A DNA stretch of 64,000 nucleotides from NCBI RefSeq assembly GCF_002159915.1, contig NZ_NFJP01000004.1, forward strand, positions 62,001 to 126,000, given 5' to 3'. The translations under genes and the position numbers were made by a program. This DNA is from Gordonibacter sp. An230. GTDB taxonomy: Bacteria; Actinomycetota; Coriobacteriia; Coriobacteriales; Eggerthellaceae. Shown one piece after another: positions 35,479-43,961 of the stretch. Numbering within the stretch: the first letter of the stretch is position 1; every line of letters starts with the position of its first letter. The notes below the pieces were generated by a model. That model had not been told where the DNA came from. It saw only the letters and a list, made by a program, of their open reading frames with translations, and did not search any database.

Positions 35479-36378
35479 CTACACTTCGAGCACGCCGACT
35501 TCCCTCATGATGGCGGCCAAGCGCTCGGACTGCGCGGGGGTCGCGTCCACGAGCGGAAGGCGCACGCCTCCCACCGGGAAGCCCAAGAGCTTGAGCGCCT
35601 CTTTCACGAGGATGGGGTTCGACGTTTCGAACAGGCCCTTCATAAGCGGCATGAGCGCCTCGTTCGCGGCCGCGGCCGCTTCCCAGTCGCCCGCCGCGCA
35701 CAGATCCACGATCTCCTTCATGCGCGCAGGGGCCACATTGCCGATGGTGGAGATGACGCCGGCGCCGCCCAAGCGCATGATGTCGAACGTGGCGGCGTCG
35801 TCGCCCGAGTACACGGCGAAGCCTTCCGGCGCGCCCTCCACAATGGCCTTCACCTGGTCCAGCTTGCCCGACGCCTCCTTGACGGCCACGACGTTGGCGC
35901 ACTCGCGCGCCAAGCGCAGCGTGGTCTCGGCCTCCATGTTCACCACGCAGCGGCCCGGGATGTTGTACAGGATGACGGGCAGCTCCACCGCGTTCGCGAT
36001 GGTGCGGAAGTGCTGGTAGATACCCTCTTGCGGGGGCTTGTTGTAGTACGGCACCACGCACATGAAGCCGTCGACGCCAAGCTCCGCCACCTCGCGTGCG
36101 AAGTCCACCGTGTCGGCCGTGCAGTTGTCGCCCACGTTCGCGATGACGGGCACGCGACCGCCCACGGCCTCCACCACGGCGCGGAACAAATCCATCTTCT
36201 GCGGATAGAACACGGTCGGGCTCTCACCCGTCGTGCCGTTGATGATGAGCGAGTCACTGCCGCCCTCCACAAGACGCGTGGCGAGCGCCTGCGCCTTGTC
36301 TGCATCGAGCTCGAGGTTCTCGTCGAATGGAGTGACCATGGCCGGGATCATGCGGCCGAAACGGGGCTCTTGCGACAT
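35479..36378 (-). CDS. dapA: 4-hydroxy-tetrahydrodipicolinate synthase
   Basis: A 299-residue TIM-barrel aldolase that condenses pyruvate with aspartate semialdehyde in lysine and diaminopimelate synthesis. The Schiff-base lysine is in VVAVKEASG (residue ~163), with YNIPGR and NGTTGESPT as further signatures. ATG 36378 has the site GAGGAG. dapB lies 110 bases upstream on the same strand; a small hairpin (GACGGAT/ATCCGTC) lies in the gap. Confidence 0.97.
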   Translation of the reverse strand: MSQEPRFGRMIPAMVTPFDENLELDADKAQALATRLVEGGSDSLIINGTTGESPTVFYPQKMDLFRAVVEAVGGRVPVIANVGDNCTADTVDFAREVAELGVDGFMCVVPYYNKPPQEGIYQHFRTIANAVELPVILYNIPGRCVVNMEAETTLRLARECANVVAVKEASGKLDQVKAIVEGAPEGFAVYSGDDAATFDIMRLGGAGVISTIGNVAPARMKEIVDLCAAGDWEAAAAANEALMPLMKGLFETSNPILVKEALKLLGFPVGGVRLPLVDATPAQSERLAAIMREVGVLEV

Positions 36379-36488
36379 GCTGACTCCTCATCTCATTGCA
36401 CGGCGGAGGACGGATGGCATCCGTCGGGCCAAACCTTGCCTATCGTACAAACGTTTATTATGCCACGAACGCAGGCTTGGTACCGCGC

Positions 36489-37256
36489 TCACAACATGAA
36501 GTTCTCCAAACCTACAATCAGGCCCGACCGCTCGCCCACGCTGCGGATGCCCAGCAGCACGCCCGGCATGTAGGACTCGCGGTCCCACGAGTCGTGGCGG
36601 ATGGAGAGCGTCTGGCCGAGCGAGCCGAACACGACCTCCTGGCTGGCCACGTAGCCCATGGAGCGTATGGAGTGCACCGGCACGCCCTCCACGAGCGCGC
36701 CGCGGGCGCCCTCGGCGCCCTCGATCTCGGTCTCGCGCCCCGGCGCCTCGCTCGCGCGCCCGCCGCGCGCCGCGGAGATGATCTCGGCCGTGCGCACCGC
36801 GGTGCCCGAGGGGGCGTCCTTCTTGTTGCAATGGTGGAACTCCATGACCTCGGCCTCCGGGAAGTAGGGCGCCGCGGCCTTCGCGAACTCCATCATGAGC
36901 ACGGCGCCCGTGGTGAAGTTCGGCGCGTAGAACAGGCACGTGCCCGCAGGGGCGAGCGCAACCAGCTCCTCGAGCACGGCGTTCGAGAGCCCGGTGGTGC
37001 CCACCACGCAGTCGACGCCCGCCGGCAGCGCCGCGCGCAGGTTGCCCGCCACGACGGAGGGCTGCGTGAAGTCCACGAGCACGTCGAACTCCGCGCCCTC
37101 GAGCGCCTCGGCCACGCTGGCGAACACGGGGAACGCCCCGCTTTGCCCGTGCGGGTCGATGCCGCAGGCCACCTCCATGTCCGGCGCGGCGCCCACCGCC
37201 TCCACGACGGTGGCGCCCATGCGGCCCGCGCACCCCGACACTGCTACTCTGATCAT
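36489..37256 (-). CDS. dapB: 4-hydroxy-tetrahydrodipicolinate reductase
   Basis: A 255-residue NAD(P)H-dependent reductase, next step after DapA. The Rossmann motif GCAGRMG (residues ~8-14) and the substrate-binding signature EFHHCNKKDAPSGTA (residues ~148-162) are visible. ATG 37256 has a weak upstream AAGG; longer starts have no support. dapB-dapA appear to form one lysine/diaminopimelate unit. Confidence 0.96.
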   Translation of the reverse strand: MIRVAVSGCAGRMGATVVEAVGAAPDMEVACGIDPHGQSGAFPVFASVAEALEGAEFDVLVDFTQPSVVAGNLRAALPAGVDCVVGTTGLSNAVLEELVALAPAGTCLFYAPNFTTGAVLMMEFAKAAAPYFPEAEVMEFHHCNKKDAPSGTAVRTAEIISAARGGRASEAPGRETEIEGAEGARGALVEGVPVHSIRSMGYVASQEVVFGSLGQTLSIRHDSWDRESYMPGVLLGIRSVGERSGLIVGLENFML

Positions 37257-37477
37257 GCGATTCCTGCCTTTCATTTTGCATCCGCTCGTTATCCTACCAC
37301 GCTCGCGCCGGAGGAAAGCGCGTCTTCGGCCGGGCGGTTCGCCTCCTCGACGGCGTGGCCGCACCTCGGCGAGAAAAATGTTATCATTTTACAAGGGTTT
37401 ATGATTCATCCCGCTATGCTATCCGCGACAGAAAAAGTAGATCGCTGCTTTGAGATTCGGACCGAAAGGAAACGATC

Positions 37478-37684
37478 GTGTACTACGTCTTCAAGCTCAC
37501 TTTCCCTTTGATCATCGTCGGCCTTGGAATATTCATGACGGCAATGCCGCTGAAAGCGACGAAGAAGGAATTGCGCGAAGAGCCTGGACAGGCAAAGAAG
37601 ACCCGGAGAAATGGGGTGATCGTGATCATCACCGGACTGGCAATGTTCGCCATCTCCCTTTTCTCAACGTTGCTCGTGCTTTAG
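37478..37684 (+). CDS. Small two-helix membrane protein
   Basis: A 68-residue protein with two hydrophobic helices (residues ~8-24 and ~47-67) joined by a basic, polar loop (KKTRRNG). GTG 37478 follows GAAAGG at normal spacing. It stands alone, divergent from dapB, and faces pnp. I do not recognise a family; it could be DUF3784-related by its size and layout. Confidence 0.7.
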   Translation: MYYVFKLTFPLIIVGLGIFMTAMPLKATKKELREEPGQAKKTRRNGVIVIITGLAMFAISLFSTLLVL

Positions 37685-37807
37685 CATCCCGCTCGGTGCC
37701 CGCAGAGGCGCTTTCGGCCATCGTCGCTCGGCTTCCGCTCCCGAAACGACCGCGTCGCGGCTTCGCGTTACGCGCAGAATGACAACCGGAGGCTCATGGA
37801 CTCAGGG

Positions 37808-37835
37808 GAGCGGGGGCCGCATGCGGCCCCCGCTC
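37808..37835. terminator. Perfect 28-bp GC-rich palindrome after pnp
   Basis: Two 14-base arms with no loop bases, 33 bases after the pnp stop and between convergent genes. No T-run follows on either strand. Confidence 0.75.
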
Positions 37836-37868
37836 AATCGACCTTCCGGCGCCTATGCGCCGGAAACG

Positions 37869-40100
37869 CTACGCGTCATGGCGTCGGCGCGGCGTGCGCC
37901 CACCCGCACCGCGGCCCTCGCGGCCGCTGCGGCCCGGACGGTTGTCCCGATCAGGACGGCCCTCGCGCTGCGGACGGTCGGAGCGCTCGCGGGAGGGCGC
38001 CGAGCCTTCGGGGGCGTCCGGCTTGTCGAGGCGGTCGAGCGATATCTTGCCCGTGCTCGGATCCACCTCGAGCACCTTCACCTTCACGACGTCGCCCAAG
38101 CTGAGCACGTCCTCCACCTTGCCAACGCGGCCGTTGGCAACGCGCGATATGTGGAGCAGGCCGTCCTTGGCGGCGGTGAGCTTCACGAACGCGCCGAAGT
38201 CCTTGATGCCAACGACCTCTCCCTCGTACTCCTCGCCCACCTCGGGCTCCTTAACGATGCCGAGGATCATGGCCTTGGCGGCCTCGCCGGCCTCGCCCTC
38301 CACGGCCGCGATGTGGATGGTGCCGTCCTCCTGGATGTCGATCTGCGCGCCCGTCTCGTCTTGGATGCCGCGAACCACCTTGCCGCCGCTGCCGATGACG
38401 TCGCGGATCTTGTCCACGGGGATGTGGATCGTCTCGATGCGCGGTGCGAAACGAGAAAGCTCGGCGCGCGGCTCGGCGATGGTGTCGAGCATGGCAGAGA
38501 GGATGTGGGCGCGCCCCTCCTTGGCCTGCGCGAGCGCGCGTGCGAGTATGTCCACGGACAGGCCGCGGGCCTTGTTGTCCATCTGCAGGGCCGTGATGCC
38601 CTTCTCCGTGCCGCACACCTTGAAGTCCATGTCGCCGAGGAAGTCCTCGATGCCCTGGATGTCGGAGAGGATGACCACGTCGTCGCCCTCCTTGATGAGG
38701 CCCATGGCGATGCCTGACACGGGCGCCTTGATGGGCACGCCCGCGTCCATGAGGGCGAGCGTCGAGCCGCAGGTGGAGGCCATGGACGACGAGCCGTTGG
38801 ATTCGAGCACCTCGCTCACCACGCGGATGGCGTAGGGAAACTCGTCCTCGTTCGGCAGCACCGGCAGGAGCGCGCGCTCGGCGAGCGCCCCGTGACCGAT
38901 CTCGCGGCGCTTCGGCGCGCCCATGCGGCCGGTCTCGCCCGTGCAGTACGGAGGGAAGTTGTACTGGTGCATGTAGCGCTTGCCCTCGGCGGGATCGATG
39001 GTGTCGAGGCGCTGCCACTCGTTGAGCATGCCGAGCGTGCAGACGCTCATCACCTGCGTCTGACCGCGCTGGAACAATCCCGAGCCGTGGACGCGGGGCA
39101 GGTACCCCGGCACGATGTGGAGCGGACGGATCTCGGCGGGCGCGCGACCGTCGGCGCGCTCGCCTGTCTCGATGACCATGGCGCGCATGGCCTTCTTCTC
39201 GAGTTTCTTGAGCTCGGCGGCGATGTCGGCCTTCCAAGCGTCGCGCTCTTCGTCGGTGAAGCTCTCCTCCTTGATGCGGGCCTTGAGCTCCTCCACCTTG
39301 GCCATGCGGGCGAGCTTGTCGGCATCGCGCAGGGCTGCGCCCATCTCGTCGAGACGAGGGGCCACGCGCTCGGCGATGGAAGGATCGGCCACGTGCACCG
39401 GCCACTCGACCGGCTCGATGGCGCAACGGTCGAGGAAGCGCTGCTGCGCCTCGCAGAACGCCGCGATGGCCTCCTGGCCGAACGCCATGGCGGCCAGCAT
39501 GTCCTCCTCGGAGATCTCGTCGGCGCCGGCCTCGACCATGGAGATGTAATCGGCCGTGCCGGCGATGGTGAGCTCGAGGTCGGAGCGCTCGGACTCCTCG
39601 AACGTCGGGTTCACGATGAACTCGCCCGTCTCGACGTCGCGGCCGATGCGCACGCAGGCGGCCGGGCCGTCGAAGGGCGCCGCCCCCAGCATGAGGGCCG
39701 CGGACGCGCCGCCCACGCAGATGGTGTCGGGCGGGTTGACGCTGTCCACGACGAGCGTCGTGCATACGATGTGCACCTCGCGCTTGAAGCCTTCGACGAA
39801 ACCCGGGCGGATGGGGCGATCCACCATGCGGGCCGTCAGCGTGCCCTTGTCGGAAGGGCGCGCCTCGCGCTTCAGGTAGCCGCCGGGAATGCGGCCCACG
39901 GCGTACATCTTCTCGATGAAGTCCACCGTGAGGGGGAAGAAGTCGTAGTCCTTCTCCTCCTTCGAGATCACAGCCGTGACGAGCACGGTCGTCTCGCCTT
40001 GGGTGACGAGCACGGCGCCGGTGGCCTGCTTGGCAAGCTCGCCCGTCTCAAGGCGGTAGTGCTTGCCGTACAGCTCGAAGGATTCGACGATTTTTTCCAT
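37869..40100 (-). CDS. pnp: Polynucleotide phosphorylase
   Basis: A 743-residue phosphorolytic 3'-5' exoribonuclease. Two RNase PH domains (residues ~1-140 and ~320-540), a KH domain (~560-620, IRDVIGSGGKVV) and an S1 domain (~630-700) are in the usual order. The tail (from ~700) is rich in Arg, Gly, Asp and Pro with repeated GR and RDR units, an RNA-binding-like disordered tail. It follows rpsO across GC-rich hairpins, the widespread rpsO-pnp order. Confidence 0.98.
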   Translation of the reverse strand: MEKIVESFELYGKHYRLETGELAKQATGAVLVTQGETTVLVTAVISKEEKDYDFFPLTVDFIEKMYAVGRIPGGYLKREARPSDKGTLTARMVDRPIRPGFVEGFKREVHIVCTTLVVDSVNPPDTICVGGASAALMLGAAPFDGPAACVRIGRDVETGEFIVNPTFEESERSDLELTIAGTADYISMVEAGADEISEEDMLAAMAFGQEAIAAFCEAQQRFLDRCAIEPVEWPVHVADPSIAERVAPRLDEMGAALRDADKLARMAKVEELKARIKEESFTDEERDAWKADIAAELKKLEKKAMRAMVIETGERADGRAPAEIRPLHIVPGYLPRVHGSGLFQRGQTQVMSVCTLGMLNEWQRLDTIDPAEGKRYMHQYNFPPYCTGETGRMGAPKRREIGHGALAERALLPVLPNEDEFPYAIRVVSEVLESNGSSSMASTCGSTLALMDAGVPIKAPVSGIAMGLIKEGDDVVILSDIQGIEDFLGDMDFKVCGTEKGITALQMDNKARGLSVDILARALAQAKEGRAHILSAMLDTIAEPRAELSRFAPRIETIHIPVDKIRDVIGSGGKVVRGIQDETGAQIDIQEDGTIHIAAVEGEAGEAAKAMILGIVKEPEVGEEYEGEVVGIKDFGAFVKLTAAKDGLLHISRVANGRVGKVEDVLSLGDVVKVKVLEVDPSTGKISLDRLDKPDAPEGSAPSRERSDRPQREGRPDRDNRPGRSGREGRGAGGRTPRRRHDA

Positions 40101-40241
40101 ACTGCTCTTTCTTTCTCTTCTGCCTTGGACGCCCTAGTGCGGCCAAGCTTCTTCGACGCGGCGGCCCCGTGCCGCCGGTCGCGAGCGAAGGCGCCCATGC
40201 GCCTCCGACCGCATCGCGCGCGCCCTCGCAGGGCGCCTATG

Positions 40242-40267
40242 CGAGAGCCCGCCAAGGCGGGCTCTCG
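40242..40267 (-). terminator. Strong hairpin between rpsO and pnp
   Basis: A 12-base perfect stem with a 2-base loop, starting seven bases after the rpsO stop. A second hairpin (GCGCCC/GGGCGC) lies just beyond. No T-run follows; it may be a partial terminator or an RNA-processing or stabilising element before pnp. Confidence 0.65.
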
Positions 40268-40274
40268 TACGCTG

Positions 40275-40562
40275 CTAGATGGTGTCGCGGATGCCGAGCT
40301 TCTTGATGAGGGCGCGGTACTCCTCGATATCGCGGTTCTTGATGTACTTCAAGAGGCCGCGGCGTTTGCCGAGAAGCATCATGAGGCCTCGGCGGGTATG
40401 GTTGTCCTTCTTGTGCACCTTGAGGTGCTCGGTGAGGTTGCGGATGCGCTCGGTGAGGATGGCCACCTGCACCTCCGGGCTGCCGGAATCGGCCTCGCCC
40501 TTGCCGTACTCCTTGATGAGCTCCGCCGTGCGCTCCTTCGTGATGCTGAGCTTGCTGGGCAT
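40275..40562 (-). CDS. rpsO: 30S ribosomal protein S15
   Basis: A 95-residue primary 16S rRNA-binding protein of the small subunit. The signature [18 protein letters not shown] and [18 protein letters not shown] are clear. ATG 40562 has the site GAAAGGTGG. The ~130-base leader to the promoter contains hairpins (GCATGCG/CGCATGC) that may mediate S15 autoregulation, as known for this gene elsewhere; that is inferred. Confidence 0.98.
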   Translation of the reverse strand: MPSKLSITKERTAELIKEYGKGEADSGSPEVQVAILTERIRNLTEHLKVHKKDNHTRRGLMMLLGKRRGLLKYIKNRDIEEYRALIKKLGIRDTI

Positions 40563-40696
40563 GTTCTTCCACCTTTCTCGCGGCCTTCGCCGCATCGTCG
40601 CGCGCGAGGCGCGTTGCGTGCGCGCTTCCCTCTGAGAGGCATGCGGTGGACGCATGCGGACCAAGCGGGAAGTGCCTGCGTTTTCGCAGCCCGCCT

Positions 40697-40725
40697 ATTG
40701 TACCGACAAGCCGCGCACCCGGCAA
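40697..40725 (-). promoter_or_regulatory. Candidate rpsO promoter
   Basis: On the minus strand TTGCCG (40720-40725), a 17-base spacer and TACAAT (40697-40702), followed by a leader of about 130 bases to the rpsO start. Confidence 0.6.
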
Positions 40726-40777
40726 GCGCGCTCGGCGCCGCCCACAGCTTTCGCACAAAGCGGCAGCTTGGGGAGCC

Positions 40778-41230
40778 TCAAGGAAGGTCGAGCCGCATGA
40801 AGACGTCGGCCGCCGGATTGTCGTTGTAGCGGTCGATCTCGCGAAAGCCCAGCCGACGGTAGAGCGCGATGGCACCTCGACTCGCAGACGTCGTGTCGAG
40901 GAACACGGCGGCGTCGCCACGAAGGCGGGCGCGGGCGATGGCGCGCTCGGCAAGGCGGCGGCCCCATCCCCGACCCTGTAGGCGCTCGTACAGGAACAGC
41001 GTTTTGAGCTCGCTCGCACCTGGTTCGAGCTCGCGCAGGCCCACGCAGCCCACCACGTCCCTGCCGTCCTCGACGAGGCACCAAAAGGCGTCGAATCCGT
41101 CCTCTATGCGCTCGAGGTACGCGTGGCGGCCCGCCAGGTCGAACGAGCGCCCCGATTCCGGGAGGCAGCGCTCGAGGAACGCGAAGAGCGCATCGTTGAG
41201 CGGAGGCTCGTAGGCGACGAGCTCGATCAT
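40778..41230 (-). CDS. GNAT-family N-acetyltransferase
   Basis: A 150-residue acetyltransferase. The acetyl-CoA loop is visible as RLQGRGWGRRL (Q/RxxGxG/A, residues ~83-93) and the C-terminal ALYRRLGFREI is typical. The substrate is unknown. ATG 41230 overlaps the stop of the HepT gene, so it is translationally coupled to the MntA-HepT pair. It may belong to that module or only follow it. Confidence 0.88.
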   Translation of the reverse strand: MIELVAYEPPLNDALFAFLERCLPESGRSFDLAGRHAYLERIEDGFDAFWCLVEDGRDVVGCVGLRELEPGASELKTLFLYERLQGRGWGRRLAERAIARARLRGDAAVFLDTTSASRGAIALYRRLGFREIDRYNDNPAADVFMRLDLP

Positions 41231-41559
41231 AGGCTCTCGAGCCGCCTTATGAAGTCCGGCACGTCCGACAGCACGGCATCCGCGACGATCGACCAGTTGG
41301 TGTCGATGCAATCGTGCACGCGACGATGCCGCATGCCGACAATTTTGCACCAGGGGAAGTCGGGGTGGGCTTCCTTGAACGCGTCCGGCAAGCAGCATAC
41401 CTGCTCGCCGATATTGTAGAGAGGCGCGGTGATGGTCCACTGGACGACGCGATCGGTCATGATCGCATCTCGATCGATGGCATTGTCTCGGAGGTGCGCG
41501 ATCAAGCCATGCCCCAAGGACCCGATAAGCGCAAGGCGGCGTTCATCGTCCAGCTTCAT
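41227..41559 (-). CDS. HepT-like (DUF86) ribonuclease toxin
   Basis: A 110-residue HEPN-domain protein, partner of the MNT-type gene that it overlaps (ATGA). HEPN toxins of this family are RNases with an RX4HXY active site. Here the motif reads RHRRVHDC (residues 77-84): Arg77 and His82 are kept but the tyrosine is a cysteine (Cys84). In characterised pairs the antitoxin inactivates the toxin by attaching AMP to that tyrosine, so regulation here may differ, or the toxin may be inactive. The family call rests on motif, size and pairing. Confidence 0.8.
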   Translation of the reverse strand: MKLDDERRLALIGSLGHGLIAHLRDNAIDRDAIMTDRVVQWTITAPLYNIGEQVCCLPDAFKEAHPDFPWCKIVGMRHRRVHDCIDTNWSIVADAVLSDVPDFIRRLESL

Positions 41560-41855
41560 GCGACGAGCACCCGATCTTTCATGACCTCGCGGTAGAACGC
41601 CGTTCCGCGGTCGAGCTTCTCGAGCTCGTACACGTCCACCCGCTTGCCGAAGGCAAGATGCAGCTCTTCCGCGATGGCGAAGATGTCGGTCGGTGCAAAA
41701 GAGGAACCTCCCTCGATGAGAACGTCGAGATCGGAATCGGCTTCGGCATCTCCGCGAGCATACGAACCGAACACGTATGCGTCGCGCGCATGGTACTTGC
41801 GAACCAAGCGCCTCAGCTCGGCTTCAAGCTGTCCGAACGGCAAAACGCCTTTCAC
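41556..41855 (-). CDS. MntA-like minimal nucleotidyltransferase antitoxin
   Basis: A 99-residue nucleotidyltransferase. The GSX10DXD motif is complete: GSYARGD at residues 30-36 and DLD at 42-44, with a further acidic residue in KRVDVYE. Such MNT proteins AMPylate and silence a HepT toxin. GTG 41855 has the site AAGGAGCGGC. It overlaps the HepT gene and lies 77 bases after the sensor-kinase stop, so the three genes may extend the two-component operon. Confidence 0.85.
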   Translation of the reverse strand: MKGVLPFGQLEAELRRLVRKYHARDAYVFGSYARGDAEADSDLDVLIEGGSSFAPTDIFAIAEELHLAFGKRVDVYELEKLDRGTAFYREVMKDRVLVA

Positions 41856-41932
41856 TGCCGCTCCTTTCCCTCGCGATGCGTCCGGTCGCTTCCTCCAGCA
41901 TACCACGCCCCTTTCGACGCAGCCCGGCGACG

Positions 41933-43087
41933 TTACCCGCGCGCCACGCTCGGGCCCTGGGGGATCCAGACGGTGAACGACGTGAGGCCGGCGTCGCTCG
42001 AGGCGTAGATGTCGCCCCCGTGGGCACGCGCCGTCTCCCTCGCGATGGCCAATCCCAGCCCTGCGCCGCCCGCTTGCCCGCCGCGCGCCTCGTCGGCGCG
42101 GTAGAATCGTTCGAAGATGCGCTCGAGGTGCTGGGGGGAAAGCTCTCGTCCGCGGTCGGTGACGGTGATCTCCCACCACACGTAGCCGCCCTCCCCTTTC
42201 GCGAGGGAAGTGCGGACCACGACGTCGGTGCCGGGATCGGCATAGGCCACCGCGTTCTTCAAAACGTTGTCGACCACGCGTGCCACCTTGCCCGCGTCGG
42301 CGAACACGCACAGCTCCTGCGGCCCCTCGTAGACCAGACGCAGCCCACGCGCCTCGGCGAGCGGGAAGAACTCGTCGATCACCTGGCCGCAGAACAGCGC
42401 ACCGTCGAAGCGCGAGCGCTCGATGGGAATGGCATGCAGGTTGTAGCGCGTGATCTCGAAGAACTCGTCGAGCAACTCCTCGAGCCTGTACGCTTTCTCA
42501 AGCGTGACGCCCGTGTAGCGCGCCCGCGCGGGCGCAGGCAGGTCGGGCGATTCCTCGAGCAGCGTCAGATACCCGATGATGGAGGTGAGCGGGGTCTTGA
42601 TGTCGTGGGCCAAGTAGGCGACGAGCTCGTTTTTGCGCTCTTCTGCCGCCTTCGCGGCACGTTCGGCGCGCTCGCGCTCCTCTTTGATCGCGCCGAGCGC
42701 CGCAGCGGTCTCGGACAGCTCCGGGGGAAGCGGGGCGACGTCATCGCGCTTGGCGAGGATGCCCTCGGCCGCCCTGTAGAGCGCGTCGAAGTACGACAGC
42801 GCACGGTTCACGCCCGATCGGACGAAGAGGAAGACGCCCGCGGCGTACAGGAGCGCCACCATGGGGAGGTAAAGCGTCGTCAGCGCGTCGTACATCCGCC
42901 ACGATGCGCCCCGGTTGCCGCCCATCACCTCGAAGTACAAGAAATTGGAAAGCTCGGGCTTCACGAGCGCGTCGAACGACAAGAACACGGCGGCGAAGGC
43001 CGCCGTGAAGATCGCGATGCCCGCCATCGTGCGCCCCACGATGGCGCGGGCGAGCCGCGCGCGCTGAGGCGCCTGATTCGTCGGCAT
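41933..43087 (-). CDS. VanS-like sensor histidine kinase
   Basis: A 384-residue membrane sensor kinase. Two N-terminal membrane helices (residues ~20-42 and ~75-97) enclose a short outer loop, followed by a linker, the HisKA domain with AHDIKTPLTSIIGYL (phospho-His near 180) and the HATPase domain (NVLKNAVAYA, GGAGLGLAIA). The stretch LEKAYRLEELLDEFFEITRY is strongly VanS-like. No vanHAX genes are nearby, so glycopeptide resistance is not implied. ATG 43087 follows GGAGGAGGG. It is 19 bases after its regulator gene. Confidence 0.93.
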   Translation of the reverse strand: MPTNQAPQRARLARAIVGRTMAGIAIFTAAFAAVFLSFDALVKPELSNFLYFEVMGGNRGASWRMYDALTTLYLPMVALLYAAGVFLFVRSGVNRALSYFDALYRAAEGILAKRDDVAPLPPELSETAAALGAIKEERERAERAAKAAEERKNELVAYLAHDIKTPLTSIIGYLTLLEESPDLPAPARARYTGVTLEKAYRLEELLDEFFEITRYNLHAIPIERSRFDGALFCGQVIDEFFPLAEARGLRLVYEGPQELCVFADAGKVARVVDNVLKNAVAYADPGTDVVVRTSLAKGEGGYVWWEITVTDRGRELSPQHLERIFERFYRADEARGGQAGGAGLGLAIARETARAHGGDIYASSDAGLTSFTVWIPQGPSVARG

Positions 43088-43106
43088 TCCGACCCTCCTC
43101 CTCTCC

Positions 43107-43787
43107 CTACTCCAGCTTGTAGCCCACGCCCCACACCGTCTCGACGAACTCCTGCGACGAGTCGACGGCGGCAAGCTTCTTGCGCAGATGGCGGATGTGC
43201 ACCATAACCGTGTTGTTGGACTGGGCGTTGGCCTCCTCTCCCCACACCCCCTCGAAGAGGTCGCGCGAGGAGACGGGGCGGCCCTGTGCGTGCAGGAGGC
43301 GCGCGAGGATCGCGAACTCCTTGGGCGTGAGGGGAAGCGCCTCGCCATGCAACGTCGCCGCGTAAGCGTCCTCGTCGAGGGCGATCCCGCGCGCTTCCAA
43401 CACGGAACGAGCAGGGGATGCGACGCGGCGAAGACGGGCGCGCACGCGTGCCACGAGCTCGCGAGGCTTGAAGGGCTTGACCACGTAGTCGTCGGCGCCA
43501 AGCTCTAAGCCGACCACCTTGTCAACCTCCTCGTCCTTCGCAGTGAGGAACACGATGGGGACGCTGCTTGCACGACGTATCTCCCGACAGCATGCGAACC
43601 CGTCCATACCCGGCATCATGATGTCGAGCACCACGAGATCGACCGGCTCGACATCGAAGGCGGCGAGCAAATCCGCAGCACAGTAGAACGCACGCACGTC
43701 CAAACCCGCCTCGGCCAGAAGCTGACCGACCAAATCGGCGATGGCCCGATCATCGTCGCAGACGAAAACCCGCTTCTTCTCCTCCAC
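43107..43787 (-). CDS. VanR-like response regulator, OmpR family
   Basis: A 226-residue regulator. The receiver domain (residues ~5-120) has the acidic pair DDD, phospho-Asp in VVLDIMMPG (~53), and the Lys in VKPF. A winged-helix DNA-binding domain follows (~130-226, ending ETVWGVGYKLE). EVDKVVGLELGADDY is close to VanR. GTG 43787 has the site GGAAGGGGC. The operon runs regulator then kinase. A direct repeat ATTAAG-N5-ATTAAG upstream may be its binding site. Confidence 0.95.
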   Translation of the reverse strand: MEEKKRVFVCDDDRAIADLVGQLLAEAGLDVRAFYCAADLLAAFDVEPVDLVVLDIMMPGMDGFACCREIRRASSVPIVFLTAKDEEVDKVVGLELGADDYVVKPFKPRELVARVRARLRRVASPARSVLEARGIALDEDAYAATLHGEALPLTPKEFAILARLLHAQGRPVSSRDLFEGVWGEEANAQSNNTVMVHIRHLRKKLAAVDSSQEFVETVWGVGYKLE

Positions 43788-43869
43788 GCCGCCCCTTCCC
43801 GTCCGGTCCTGCTTTTCGTCTCGGCCATTGTAGCCCCAGAGGGGGCAATGCGTTTCCACACGTTTCGGA

Positions 43870-43886
43870 ATTAAGGAAAGATTAAG
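43870..43886. promoter_or_regulatory. Candidate response-regulator binding site (ATTAAG-N5-ATTAAG)
   Basis: Two identical hexamers one helical turn apart (43870-43875 and 43881-43886) lie between the regulator gene and the divergent C39-like gene. The arrangement fits the PmrA-type consensus HTTAAK-N5-HTTAAK bound by OmpR-family dimers. Autoregulation and control of the C39 gene are inferred. Confidence 0.55.
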
Positions 43887-43961
43887 CAATCGGTTGCCCG
43901 ATCTTCCGAGACGACAAGGAGGTTTTCGGTGCACAATCTGGGACGACGGAAAGGAGAATCC

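Noticed and set aside
38251-39765. A 504-codon minus-strand frame inside pnp
   Set aside because: Wrong frame of pnp; almost only Arg, His, Gly and Pro, which is out-of-frame GC-rich translation.
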